Below, piece after piece: positions 17,539 through 27,264 of a stretch of 64,000 nt of DNA. A model generated the notes under the pieces. The model was not told the DNA's origin. It did not search any database and was given only the letters and a program-made list of their open reading frames with translations. Origin of the DNA: Rubinisphaera italica (GTDB lineage Bacteria > Planctomycetota > Planctomycetia > Planctomycetales > Planctomycetaceae). Positions within the stretch are counted from its first letter, which is position 1; every line of letters begins with the position of its first letter. Both the position numbers and the translations under genes were made by a program. Where the stretch lies: assembly GCF_007859715.1 (NCBI RefSeq), contig NZ_SJPG01000001.1, positions 1,054,001 to 1,118,000 on the forward strand, given 5' to 3'.

Positions 17539-20322
17539 TCAGTTAGGCTCAAGTGTCTGCAATAATTTCCCGCTTTTGCCATCCCAGATCCGGACAACTC
17601 CTGTATGGCCGCCTGCAACCACCAGGCTTTCATCCTCGGTGACATCGAACGCATTCAGGTAATTCTGTGCCCCGGAAAGATTTCGATAATTTCGACCATT
17701 GCCAGCCTGATAAAGTCTGACAATTTTATCTCCGCAGCAGGTTGCCAGATTATCGCTCACGCCGATGTATTCCAACCCGGTGACCTGTTTTCCGAAACCG
17801 GTAATTGTCCGCTTTTGAGAACCATCCTGCACGTCCCAGATTTTGACGGACTTATCAGCAGAAGCACTGGCAATTGTCAATCCATCTGCCATCCAGTCCA
17901 CGCTCAGCACGTGTTCGGTATGTCCTTCAAAGGAAGCAAGTGGTTCTCCTGTATCGACAGCAAAAACCTTGACAAACTTGTCTGCTGAACCAGTCGCCAG
18001 TTTCTGGCCATCTTCCGAAAATTTGATTGTCAGAATGCTATCGCTATGGGCATTCGGTATGGTTCTGACTAATGTTCCTTCTTTCCAATTCCAGATTTTC
18101 AATTCCCCGTCACGGGAAGGATCTCCGCCTCCGGTTGCGAGTAACGAACCCTCTGGTGAAAAGTCGAGTGCTGTGACGCGATCGACAAATTCGCTCTTCT
18201 CAATGGCCAACTCTCCATTGGCGGGGCCAAGACGTCTCTGCAATGTCCATTGAGGCGATAAGGACACCTTTTCGATGCGGCCATCGGCACGAATCTCACA
18301 ATAACGATCACCCGAGATTGGTATCCAGCCGAGGCTGCTCTGCCATTCAGGGACCTGGAATTCATCGACAGGTTGCTTTGTGGAAACATTCCAGGTTTCA
18401 ATGGTACCCGTTGATGTCAAAATGCGTAAAAGCTGAGCGTCCTCGAAGGCAATATTGACAGCCAGGAGTGTCGATTTGTCTCGGGCCTCCTGGCTGACTT
18501 TGAGTTCGCCTTCAATTTTCTTGACCAGTTCGGCTGCAAGTTCGCTTTGTTTGGTTTTCGCCTCATTCTGTGTTTTAGAACGCTCTAATGCCGCCTTTTC
18601 TAACTGTAGAGTGGTCTCTGCTCGTTTCAGAAGTTCCGTTTTTTCGTCGAATTTCGCAACCGCTTCGTCTCGTTTCTTCTGAGCAGCCTCCTGTTGTTTT
18701 TTTAGTTCAGCATCCTCAGGTTTTTCCGCAAGTTTCTTGTTGGCAGCCTCAAGAGCTGTGACTGCTTCGTCCCGTGGAGCTGTTACTTTCGTGATTTCTT
18801 CTTTGGCTGGTTCAATTGCTTTCTCTGCTTTCTGAACGGCTTCTTCCCGCTGTTTCAGGTCTGTCTCGGCAAGTTTCACCAGATTCAGACTGTATGCAGA
18901 TTGCGCTTTCGCAATCGCGAGTGCCCGCTCCTGATCTTTCACTGCCTTCTCAGTCGAAGCTGGTCGAAGGAATTCCTGAGTCTGCTTACCATTGGCATCC
19001 CAAACCCGTACAACTCCATTTTTATCGACGGTTGCAGCGGTCTTCAAATCTTCTGTGAAACACAGCTTTGTCGTATCCCCAGAAACTGCCCATCCCCTCA
19101 CTGCGGTGCGGTTTGTCAGATCCCAGATGACCGCATTTCCGTCTGCTGATAACGCCGAAAATTTATTTTCTGCAACAGGTTTGAATTCGATCACAGCTGC
19201 ATCGCTCTTTTTGAATGCCGCCCCGCTTTCCTGCCAGGTGGGATCAGCTTCTGCTTTGGACCATGTTCGCAGTTGGCCATCAGCATGAGTTGTTACAAGA
19301 GTTTGTAAATGAAATGCCAGCTGAGTTACGGGTGAGGGGACGGTTAACGTGACTATCGATTCTGAATTCGTGGGGTCTAGAATTTTAACATCTGTCTCGG
19401 TCGCGATGGCAAGCAGATTGCCTGCATCGTTGACCGCCACTGCTTTGGCTGCCGGGATTTTTGTCTCAGAGATTTGGTGGCCTTCATTGCTGCCGAGAAA
19501 CAATCGTCCGGTTTGCCCGATCACTGCAAATTTTGTCCCGGCAGGGGAATGACTGAATGCTGCGACTGGCTCGTTGATATGTGCATTTTCAAGAATCTGA
19601 AAGGCATCCTTTTGCCAGATTTTTACATTACGATATCCAGCAGTGGCGAGTAATCGTCCATTGGGGTGGACCGCGATTGCATTCACATAATCCCGATGAG
19701 CGGCAGGCAATTCTGGATCAATAAGGTTCGACACATCCAGAGGGTTTGTGATAGAAATTACCTGAACGCGATTTCCTCGTCCGACGGCGAAGCGAGATTC
19801 ATTGGGGAAGAGCGAGAGCGCGTACACAGGTTGCAGATTCTGTGGCATCGTCGACCACACAACCGTGCTGTTCGTCAGCCCGTTGCCAGCTGGAGCTCCC
19901 AGATCAATCCAGCGTTTTAACTTCCAGACCTCTTCGCCAGTGAGCTTCTTTGCATTCATTTTATTGGGTAGTGGCGGCATGAATGACTCTTCCTGGCGAC
20001 TGACCACCTGGAATAGATAGCTTTCATCGGACTTTCCAGGCACAATCGACGTGCCGCTATCTCCTCCCTGCATCATCGCCACGTGAGATTCCAGATTCAA
20101 TGACCCTTCTTTAATTTTAGAGTTATGGCATGCCAGGCAATTGTTCTTGAGGATCGGAGCGACATCCTGATCAAAATCAACTTCCCGTCCCAGGTCCACA
20201 GCAACAGGAGCAATCGGTTGCTCATCTGCAGAGGTGACTCTAAGCGGAGAGGCAATGAGCACGAGGATTGAAAAAGCGAGAAGGCCGAAGTGTCGCAGTT
20301 TTTTTTGCATGGATGAATTCAT
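17539..20322 (-). CDS. Exported PSCyt1-WD40 protein with central coiled coil
   Basis: The 927-residue product starts with a signal peptide cut near SADEQ (residue 32). It carries a PSCyt1 cytochrome-like domain with CLACH at 62-66. WD40 repeats follow at about 155-450. An Ala/Glu/Lys-rich coiled coil occupies about 455-620, and a second set of WD40 repeats ends the protein. Late repeats such as GHTEHVLSVDWMADGLTIASASADKSVKIWD are textbook WD40. The coiled coil splits the propeller region in two. It is the last gene of a three-gene reverse-strand block with a PPC-type protein and a DUF1549/DUF1553 protein, which suggests one periplasmic assembly. An alternative ATG is at 20310. Confidence 0.85.
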   Translation of the reverse strand: MNSSMQKKLRHFGLLAFSILVLIASPLRVTSADEQPIAPVAVDLGREVDFDQDVAPILKNNCLACHNSKIKEGSLNLESHVAMMQGGDSGTSIVPGKSDESYLFQVVSRQEESFMPPLPNKMNAKKLTGEEVWKLKRWIDLGAPAGNGLTNSTVVWSTMPQNLQPVYALSLFPNESRFAVGRGNRVQVISITNPLDVSNLIDPELPAAHRDYVNAIAVHPNGRLLATAGYRNVKIWQKDAFQILENAHINEPVAAFSHSPAGTKFAVIGQTGRLFLGSNEGHQISETKIPAAKAVAVNDAGNLLAIATETDVKILDPTNSESIVTLTVPSPVTQLAFHLQTLVTTHADGQLRTWSKAEADPTWQESGAAFKKSDAAVIEFKPVAENKFSALSADGNAVIWDLTNRTAVRGWAVSGDTTKLCFTEDLKTAATVDKNGVVRVWDANGKQTQEFLRPASTEKAVKDQERALAIAKAQSAYSLNLVKLAETDLKQREEAVQKAEKAIEPAKEEITKVTAPRDEAVTALEAANKKLAEKPEDAELKKQQEAAQKKRDEAVAKFDEKTELLKRAETTLQLEKAALERSKTQNEAKTKQSELAAELVKKIEGELKVSQEARDKSTLLAVNIAFEDAQLLRILTSTGTIETWNVSTKQPVDEFQVPEWQSSLGWIPISGDRYCEIRADGRIEKVSLSPQWTLQRRLGPANGELAIEKSEFVDRVTALDFSPEGSLLATGGGDPSRDGELKIWNWKEGTLVRTIPNAHSDSILTIKFSEDGQKLATGSADKFVKVFAVDTGEPLASFEGHTEHVLSVDWMADGLTIASASADKSVKIWDVQDGSQKRTITGFGKQVTGLEYIGVSDNLATCCGDKIVRLYQAGNGRNYRNLSGAQNYLNAFDVTEDESLVVAGGHTGVVRIWDGKSGKLLQTLEPN

Positions 20323-20360
20323 TCAATTAGTGCCCTTTCAGGGCTTAGATTTGGGACTGA

Positions 20361-20396
20361 GATAACGGTTATGCACTCCGCTGTCGTGCTTGAGAG
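20361..20396. repeat. 36-bp dispersed repeat, copy 1
   Basis: The core TGCACTCCG-TGTCGTGCT lies in the spacer between two reverse-strand genes. A second copy at 63524-63559 matches at 31 of 36 positions, by direct comparison. Confidence 0.7.
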
Positions 20397-20455
20397 ATCA
20401 TCAGCCCAAATTTTTGGTAGGGAAGGCGCATTCGGTAGGACTCTGAAATGGGCGA

Positions 20456-23434
20456 TTACTCGACTTTAATTGTCACAGTTGCGTCGATATGCAGGGTTTG
20501 TCCCTCTTGTTGTGTGGAAACGCGGACAGTCGAAAGGGAATGGGAACCTACGGTCGCTTCCGGGGAAGCAGTCAACTTGAGCTTCGCGGTATTCTCTTCG
20601 GGAGATAGCGATACCGTTTCCCAACTGATGCCGCTCACTCCAGGAGGAATGGTTGCGGTTAAATCGACAGGGTATTTCTGCTCGCCTTCTCGTTTGATTT
20701 CGACTTCAATTTCCTGGCTTTCTCCCCGCTTAATAGCCACATCTTTTCCAGATTTCACTGCGAGTGAAAGAGGAGCTTTGTGTACCAGGAAGACAAGACG
20801 ATCGAAAAGTTCATCCTGTTTGAGTGCTTTGGGTTTCTGAGCGCTTTTGACTTTATCGAGAGTTTTCTTGAGGGCATCAAGTTTGGTTTGATTTGTTTTT
20901 ACGCGAGCTTGTGTGTCCGTCAGTTTCTTTTGTTGAGTTGTCAACTCCTGTTGATTGCTCTGAGCGGTTTTGTCCAGCTCCTGAACCTGCTTCATCAGAT
21001 TCGATTTGTCACTCTCGCTTTTAGTAATTTCGTCCTGCTTTTGTTTGATGGAATCCATTAACGGTGTTTTTGCGGCTTCTTCAGTCGCGGCTGCCAGCTG
21101 TGTTTCTAAATCGGTCAATTCTTTTTTCAGCCGAACGGTTGTCTCTTCCTGTTTTTTGATCTCAGCTTGCAGTTTCGCTTTTTCTGCAGCATTTGCCTTC
21201 AAGTCGGCATCGAGCTTTTTTACCAGTTGATCGATTGTCGTCTGTACTTTTTTGTCAGCTTCCAAAGTCGTGTTGGCATCATCATACTGCTTTTGAGTTC
21301 GAGCCACTAATTCTGGATTGCGAACATAATTGACTTGAGTTTCGCCGTGAATTGAACATGTATGCCAGCCAACCTTGGCATCGGTGGCAAACTGAAAGTG
21401 GATTGAACTTTCAGAAGCCTCTTTTGGGATTACAGGAGTTGTCGCAGTAATCTTGGCATTCTTGTCCAGTCCATCTGCTTTTAAAGTCACTTTATCTGCA
21501 TATCCGGCCAGTCGTTTGACCTGCAAGGGATGCCAGAAAAGTTGGGACTGACAGACATGTTGGAATAATTGCGCTTGGGTCAACGCTGGTTGAATGGAGT
21601 CTGTTTCATTGAGGACGGTAACAACCAGAGAGTGCCCCTGTCGGGAGACCGCAGGCATGTTGGCCGCTGCCTTCCAGGCAATCGAAACTGGCAATACACG
21701 AACAGACTTTAATTCCGCATCTGGCTGCTCCTTGAGACTGGGGTCAAAAGGTTTTGCAGTGAGCTGCAATTCCGAAAAGCCTGCTGGGGCATCCTCAGAG
21801 GAGTACAAAATCAACTCCCCAGTTTGCTCGCCCGGCGGTATCAGGATTGCGGGAATTTGGACTCCCGGTGGTGGGTGAGGGGCTTCAACAATGACACCTT
21901 GATCAAAGCCCTGAATTCGATTGACGATCACCTGTAAGCTGGTCGTTCCTCCACGTCGCATGATACAACCGCTCGGCGTATCGATTGTAGTCGTTCCCAC
22001 GACATGAGGATGCGTAAATGCATAAACCTGAAACTCTGGTTGAGGAGTGGATATGTGCAGACGATAGGGAGAAAGTTTTCTTTTGCCAGTGACGGCATAT
22101 CGATTGCGAATCGAGACTCGAAATTGTCCATCTTCCGGGGCGACTGTCGTGAAGTCGATGTCGTCTGTGAGGGTATCGAATACATTGGGGATGAGATTTG
22201 CAGTCAGATCATCCGGTACGGGGATTGATTTGACGATTTCGTTTCCCTTGTCATCTTTAGATACATGATCGAGCTGGACAAAGGGATCGAGAATCTTGCC
22301 GTCGCGTTCTGCGAAAACCTGCAACCAGATTGCCTGGCCTTTTTTGATATCAAAGACATAGCGATCGACATCGTTGGCATCCTCAAATTGACCAGTGACA
22401 TCGACTGGTAGCTGTACGAGTTGAGATTGTGCGACCTCATTGTTTGGTTCCGTTTCCAGCTGAATGGCTGTGTCGATAACAGGCAGGGAAGTCAGGAAGC
22501 TGTGCTGGTCCTGTGGTGACAATCTTAAAACCTGACGGGTGACCATCAATTCGCGTGGATTAATAAATCCTGAAAGTAACGGATGCCCGGAATCAATGGT
22601 CAAGTTTTGCAATTCGACGGACTCTGGCTTGTCTTGAGTAAGAATCCCCTGAAACTTAGCCTCTGTCTCAGTTGAGAGTACTGGAGGTTGAATTTGGCTG
22701 GGGATTTTCCAGTCTGCGACTTCAAGCCGATAGATATGGGCATTGGAATTTTGAAACAGAAAATCATATATCCGAATTTTGTAGGGACCTGCCTGGGACG
22801 CTGTGAAATTCAGTAAAGGATCCTGATCTCCTACGCGGCGGGCGAAGGCAATGCGATGACCATTGGGGCTATAAACTTCCACAGCCGGGTTCATACGAGA
22901 ATCGAGATCGAGGCAGTTCACGCGAAGTTGAACCTGTTGGTTTTGCGGCAACTCCACTTGAAATTCATCGATATCTCCACCACCTTCACAGCGACTGTAA
23001 TAAGCAGTGTTTAATTCGATGGCGACAGGTTCCTGATTTTTCCAGTCGCTTTCCTGAAGAGCTTGAACGGGTATCTGTTCGACACGGAACATACGGGCAT
23101 TGCTGACGCCAAAACGTCCTTCTGCCCGTACGGAATGATAACCTGCAGGGACATTCGGAGCGATTTTTACTCGAAATTTGCGGGGATTTGAATGCGGATC
23201 GGGGTGATCGATCTGCTCGATTCCAGGGGAAGAGAAGACGAGGCCGGAGAGTTCATCCAGATCGGTCCCATCAAGCACATTGACTTCAAATTCCGATCCA
23301 ATTGTTCCACCGGGCGGGAATACAGATCCCAGTTGAGTGACCGGTAACTGGCCGAGAACAGAGCCCTGATTGAACCCTGACAGGATCAGTGTGGTCAGGC
23401 AAAAGCAGGCAAGGGGATTCGGTATGAAAAACAT
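20456..23434 (-). CDS. Giant exported PPC-type protein with C-terminal-half coiled coil
   Basis: The 992-residue product has a signal peptide and then beta-rich domains. These include stretches typical of bacterial pre-peptidase C-terminal (PPC) domains (QVQLRVNCLDLDSRMNPAVEVYSPNG; DVDRYVFDIKKGQAIWLQVFAE). An Ala/Glu/Lys coiled coil covers about 715-880, and a beta domain closes the protein. The first codon of the longest frame is TTG at 23449; I prefer the ATG at 23434. It is the middle gene of the three-gene block and separates the DUF1549/DUF1553 gene from the PSCyt1-WD40 gene. No enzyme motif was seen, so a structural or binding role is most likely. Confidence 0.78.
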   Translation of the reverse strand: MFFIPNPLACFCLTTLILSGFNQGSVLGQLPVTQLGSVFPPGGTIGSEFEVNVLDGTDLDELSGLVFSSPGIEQIDHPDPHSNPRKFRVKIAPNVPAGYHSVRAEGRFGVSNARMFRVEQIPVQALQESDWKNQEPVAIELNTAYYSRCEGGGDIDEFQVELPQNQQVQLRVNCLDLDSRMNPAVEVYSPNGHRIAFARRVGDQDPLLNFTASQAGPYKIRIYDFLFQNSNAHIYRLEVADWKIPSQIQPPVLSTETEAKFQGILTQDKPESVELQNLTIDSGHPLLSGFINPRELMVTRQVLRLSPQDQHSFLTSLPVIDTAIQLETEPNNEVAQSQLVQLPVDVTGQFEDANDVDRYVFDIKKGQAIWLQVFAERDGKILDPFVQLDHVSKDDKGNEIVKSIPVPDDLTANLIPNVFDTLTDDIDFTTVAPEDGQFRVSIRNRYAVTGKRKLSPYRLHISTPQPEFQVYAFTHPHVVGTTTIDTPSGCIMRRGGTTSLQVIVNRIQGFDQGVIVEAPHPPPGVQIPAILIPPGEQTGELILYSSEDAPAGFSELQLTAKPFDPSLKEQPDAELKSVRVLPVSIAWKAAANMPAVSRQGHSLVVTVLNETDSIQPALTQAQLFQHVCQSQLFWHPLQVKRLAGYADKVTLKADGLDKNAKITATTPVIPKEASESSIHFQFATDAKVGWHTCSIHGETQVNYVRNPELVARTQKQYDDANTTLEADKKVQTTIDQLVKKLDADLKANAAEKAKLQAEIKKQEETTVRLKKELTDLETQLAAATEEAAKTPLMDSIKQKQDEITKSESDKSNLMKQVQELDKTAQSNQQELTTQQKKLTDTQARVKTNQTKLDALKKTLDKVKSAQKPKALKQDELFDRLVFLVHKAPLSLAVKSGKDVAIKRGESQEIEVEIKREGEQKYPVDLTATIPPGVSGISWETVSLSPEENTAKLKLTASPEATVGSHSLSTVRVSTQQEGQTLHIDATVTIKVE

Positions 23435-23582
23435 GGCGGGAACTCTCAAGGCAGGCCGTTTGTGTTTTGTGCATCGTTTCGACTTGTATGCAGGTCTGGT
23501 TCTACTGAATTAATCCAACTTTCCAGAGTAATCAGTCATTTCTGGGAAACCTGACCTGCTGCTCCACCAATTCGGATTTTCA

Positions 23583-26135
23583 TCAGTGATTGAACATGAA
23601 CTCTTTCGAGTTGATCAGAGCCCAGATGACATCTTCGTAAGAAGTTTTCACTTCGACACCTTCACGAGAAACATAGCCGACAGCGGCTTGCAACTCTTCT
23701 GGTTTTGGTTGGCGGGAATAAGCCCACAAGTAAAGGTCAGAGATTTTCTCTTCATGGGAGCGGTCTTTGTCAGCAGCCAGTAGACTGGCTCGGCCTTTTC
23801 CGTCCGCAATTTTCCCTTGGACATCCTGACTGTTTAACAGGTGCAGGGATTGTGCCAAACTGGCATCGGCAGAGCGTTCGCATTCACAGGCGGTCTCTCC
23901 TTGAGGCTGTCCGAAAACCTTCAGGAAATAAGGCGCATTGTTGACATCCCGCATCTGCAACGCTGCGTATCCGGCAGGCAAACCATTGATGCGGCTTTTC
24001 GCTCCTGTGATTTGATGCAAGGCATCATAAAGCACTTCGGCAGGTAATCGCTTCGGGTAATATCGGGAGAAGTTCTGCTTGTCTTTTAAGTTATACTCGT
24101 TCGGCATCGCACTGAGTTGATACGTATTGGAATTGCAGATCAGTCGCACGAGCGCTTTGAGATCGAAGCCTGATTCCACAAAACTCTTGGAAAGAGCATC
24201 CAGCAATTCGGGATTGGCGGGAGGGTTGGTCGCCCGCATGTCATCTTCAGGATCAACAATTCCTCGACCGAAGAAATGTTTCCAATATCGATTCACGAGT
24301 GTGGCAGAGAAAAACGGATTGTCCGGTTCTGCCATCCAGTCAGCCAGTGCGGTTCGAGGATCCTGATCGGGGGTTAACTCTGCTGGTTCTCCACCCAGTC
24401 CACACGGCTTTAAATCGGATCCCGATCGAGGGTTCTTGGCGGTGGCGTTGCCAATGTTATGGTAAATGCGTTTTGCTCGCCCCTTTACATTTTCATTGCC
24501 AGAGGGGGTCTTTTTACCGATGCGGGAATAGAACGCAGCCATGCTGTAGTAATCGTCCTGGCTCCATTTTTCAAAGGGATGGTGATGACAACGGGCGCAT
24601 TGGATTCGCACACCTAGAAATAGCTGGGTGCTGTCTTCGACCAGGGCTTCGGAGTCGGTCACTTCACGATACCAGGCGACCGGGGGATTTTCGTCCATAC
24701 TTCCGGTCGCGGTCACAATGTCACGTACCATTTGATCGTAAGGTCTATTCTCGTAAATGTTATTCCAGATCCACTGGTAAAATGCATGGACTCCCTGCAG
24801 GTCTTCCGGGCGATCTTTGCGGTTGCGTAACAGCAGACTCCATTTATTTGTGAACAAGTCAGCGTATTCGGTCGAGTCGAGTAAACGATCGATTAACTCG
24901 CTGCGTTTGTTTGCATTGGTGTCAGCTAGAAATGCACGTGATTCCTCTGCGGAGGGTAATTTTCCTGTGACATCCAGGTGGACACGTCGAAAGAAAGTCG
25001 CATCATCCGAGCGTTCAGAAGCAGGGATACCGAGTTGCTGTAACTTCCCGAAAACAGCCTGATCAATCAGGTTGCCGGATTCTGGAATCGGTTGTGTGCT
25101 GGCTCCCAAAGGAATTGTTGCTCGGAATGTAGAAACCTGTCCCTGATAACGAGCCATAATGGCAACTTCACCACTGAGTTGTGCGGTTGTCACAAGTCCT
25201 TCAGGAGTCACTTCGGCCATTTCCGCCACATTCGGCTCATACAATGCCATACGTGTGACATCTTCGGTATGTCCATCGTTGTAAGTGGCAATCACACTGA
25301 TCTGCTGATTGACATCCTGCCCCATGATCCTCTGTTCGGGAAGACATTGGATGCCTGTCAAAACAGGATCGCTTTCACTCCAGTATGGCATACCCTGTTC
25401 AATCCAGCGATAGATTAAACGGTATTCTTCGCTTTCAGGTTTGAGAGGACTACCACCGCCATGAGGCACAAGACCGGTCCCTTTGGTGAGCAGCAGACTT
25501 TCTGCAGGAGAAGCAGGGGATAATCTGCGGCCACGACTTTCATAAACCAGAAATTCGTAATCATCTTCTGGATAAAACCCGAGGAGAGAAAGCTTGAAGC
25601 CATTCTGGCCACTCGCTTTGCCATGACAGCCTCCTCCATTGCATCCCAGTTTTGAAAAGATGGGCACAACCTGAGTTTTGAAATTGATGGGATGGACGTC
25701 ATCCATTCCCGTAACGATGACTGGTCGAGTTGCCTGAACTCCCAGAGACGTTTTAATTGTGATGACTGCGGAACCATTCTCTTTGGGAACAATCAAACCG
25801 TTCGCGGTGACACGAGCAACATTGGGCGGTTCAACATTCCACGTGACATCACGGGTGTAATCAATTAGCCGCTGATCCCGCATCAACCCTGAAGCGAACA
25901 ATTGCTTACGATCATCCTGGCCACGCAGGGTAACTGCCCCATCGGCATCATCTGCAAGGACGGGGCCAATCGAGAGTTCAGCAATGGTGAGGGATTGCTC
26001 AGCAGGCTCGTTCGCCTCTATAGGACTGAGTCCCAGGCCGTGACTGAGGCCGAGCCCAGCAGTAAGGCCATAAATCAGGAATGTCGCAGCAGTTGACCTG
26101 ATAGCGATGAAGGCAGCGAAAGTTCGTTTGATCAT
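23583..26135 (-). CDS. Exported DUF1549-DUF1553 protein with bacterial Ig-like domains
   Basis: The 850-residue product has a signal peptide, then an Ig-like (BIG2-type) domain (WNVEPPNVARVTANGLIVPKENGSAVI). A cytochrome-like segment with CNGGGCH near residue 167 follows, and a second Ig-like domain lies near 265-340. DUF1549 contains CARCHHHPFEKW near 515, and a C-terminal DUF1553 domain closes the protein. The first cysteine motif has four residues between the cysteines (CX4CH) instead of two; this spacing recurs in this subfamily as I remember it. It heads the block whose next genes encode the PPC-type and PSCyt1-WD40 proteins. A DUF1501 partner, usual beside such genes, is absent here. 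Confidence 0.88.
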   Translation of the reverse strand: MIKRTFAAFIAIRSTAATFLIYGLTAGLGLSHGLGLSPIEANEPAEQSLTIAELSIGPVLADDADGAVTLRGQDDRKQLFASGLMRDQRLIDYTRDVTWNVEPPNVARVTANGLIVPKENGSAVITIKTSLGVQATRPVIVTGMDDVHPINFKTQVVPIFSKLGCNGGGCHGKASGQNGFKLSLLGFYPEDDYEFLVYESRGRRLSPASPAESLLLTKGTGLVPHGGGSPLKPESEEYRLIYRWIEQGMPYWSESDPVLTGIQCLPEQRIMGQDVNQQISVIATYNDGHTEDVTRMALYEPNVAEMAEVTPEGLVTTAQLSGEVAIMARYQGQVSTFRATIPLGASTQPIPESGNLIDQAVFGKLQQLGIPASERSDDATFFRRVHLDVTGKLPSAEESRAFLADTNANKRSELIDRLLDSTEYADLFTNKWSLLLRNRKDRPEDLQGVHAFYQWIWNNIYENRPYDQMVRDIVTATGSMDENPPVAWYREVTDSEALVEDSTQLFLGVRIQCARCHHHPFEKWSQDDYYSMAAFYSRIGKKTPSGNENVKGRAKRIYHNIGNATAKNPRSGSDLKPCGLGGEPAELTPDQDPRTALADWMAEPDNPFFSATLVNRYWKHFFGRGIVDPEDDMRATNPPANPELLDALSKSFVESGFDLKALVRLICNSNTYQLSAMPNEYNLKDKQNFSRYYPKRLPAEVLYDALHQITGAKSRINGLPAGYAALQMRDVNNAPYFLKVFGQPQGETACECERSADASLAQSLHLLNSQDVQGKIADGKGRASLLAADKDRSHEEKISDLYLWAYSRQPKPEELQAAVGYVSREGVEVKTSYEDVIWALINSKEFMFNH

Positions 26136-26759
26136 AGGGTCGTCCTAATATTCCCACGAAGTCAGTTGAAACTGCAGGTTGGTTTGTGTTTGCTCAAGTT
26201 GTGAATTCATTGAATTCGCGACTCAATTCCGGTGGGGCGCATCGGCAAGGTTTGTGCTTGGGGAGATGAATTTTGTCATGGGTTTGCATCGTGCAAAATT
26301 TTTCACAACTTATTCATCATGTTCAAACATATCAGTATTAACTTGATTGTCAACATCGAAACAGCCGATTCCGCCTACTCCTTTTGATGTTTTATCAAGG
26401 TGTGTACATGTGGTGAACATGGCCGATGTGATTCATCGTGAGTGTGGTTTTACTTGTTGAGTGATTTGTCTCATTTCAAAAGTCTAAACAGCTCAGCGCC
26501 TGGGAGTTGGTCATAAGTGATTATACGCAGCAGGCATCTGTCCGTGAATATTTGAAAAACAACCTGACCTTTTTGGTTGAAAAGAAATTTTGTTTCCTTC
26601 AGTTTCTGTTTAAGTATCTTGTACGGTTTTTGATAATTATAACTCTGCTCACCCTGTTTCCTGCGGTTTAGAATTCCTATCATTTCGGCTTGTGATTCAT
26701 GTTTCCCCTTTCAGTCGAGAGATCTCTGAATACCAGTTAATTGAGCCGCTGTGATCCTT
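26136..26759. other. Intergenic region, about 620 bp
   Basis: This AT-rich spacer lies between divergent genes. A 70-codon reverse frame at 26471-26683 has no ribosome binding site and no recognisable motif. The region must hold the promoter of the three-gene reverse block, but I could not identify a convincing one. No RNA gene was recognised. Confidence 0.5.
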
Positions 26760-27200
26760 ATGTCAGACTCGACTTCTTCGCTGTCATCGACTCATGCTGC
26801 TAAGCGTATTCAGTTGATCCTGCGGCTTATCGGGTTTGGTGGGTTGCTGGCAACTCCGGCGATGCTGATGCCGGTCGAATGGATGCAGCAGTTGCATCGG
26901 CAAATCCTTCCCGGAGAGTTGCCTGCGACTGCGAGCATCAATTATCTCACACGTTCTCTGGCAATGTTCTATGCTTTGAGTGGTTTGGTCACGCTGTATA
27001 TTTCCTTTGATGTGAAACGATATGCTCCCTTGATCAATCTCTGGGGGATTTGCGCGATGCTTAAAGGATGTGTGATTGCAGCCATCGATCTGCACGCTGG
27101 CTATCCACTCTGGTGGATGACAATCGAAGGACTCTTTTCATTCCTGATTGGGTTGTGGATCTGTCGACTCTCCTGGAAACTCAATACTCATACTCAGTAG
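26760..27200 (+). CDS. Four-helix membrane protein of unknown function
   Basis: The 146-residue product has four predicted membrane helices near 17-40, 60-82, 89-108 and 115-136. The loops contain MQQLHRQILPGELPATASINYLTRS. No named family is recognised. A GTG at 26751 would add three residues. The ATG is preferred, though the upstream sequence has no strong ribosome binding site. It precedes the protease gene by 64 bases on the same strand. Confidence 0.6.
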   Translation: MSDSTSSLSSTHAAKRIQLILRLIGFGGLLATPAMLMPVEWMQQLHRQILPGELPATASINYLTRSLAMFYALSGLVTLYISFDVKRYAPLINLWGICAMLKGCVIAAIDLHAGYPLWWMTIEGLFSFLIGLWICRLSWKLNTHTQ

Positions 27201-27264
27201 TGAGGACATCCTGATTGAAGGATTGGTGTCAGTAGACTTTCAACGATAGAGGAAGCGGAATTCC

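Noticed and set aside
26471..26683. Reverse 70-codon frame in the 620-bp spacer
   Set aside because: No ribosome binding site, no motif and AT-rich composition like the surrounding spacer.
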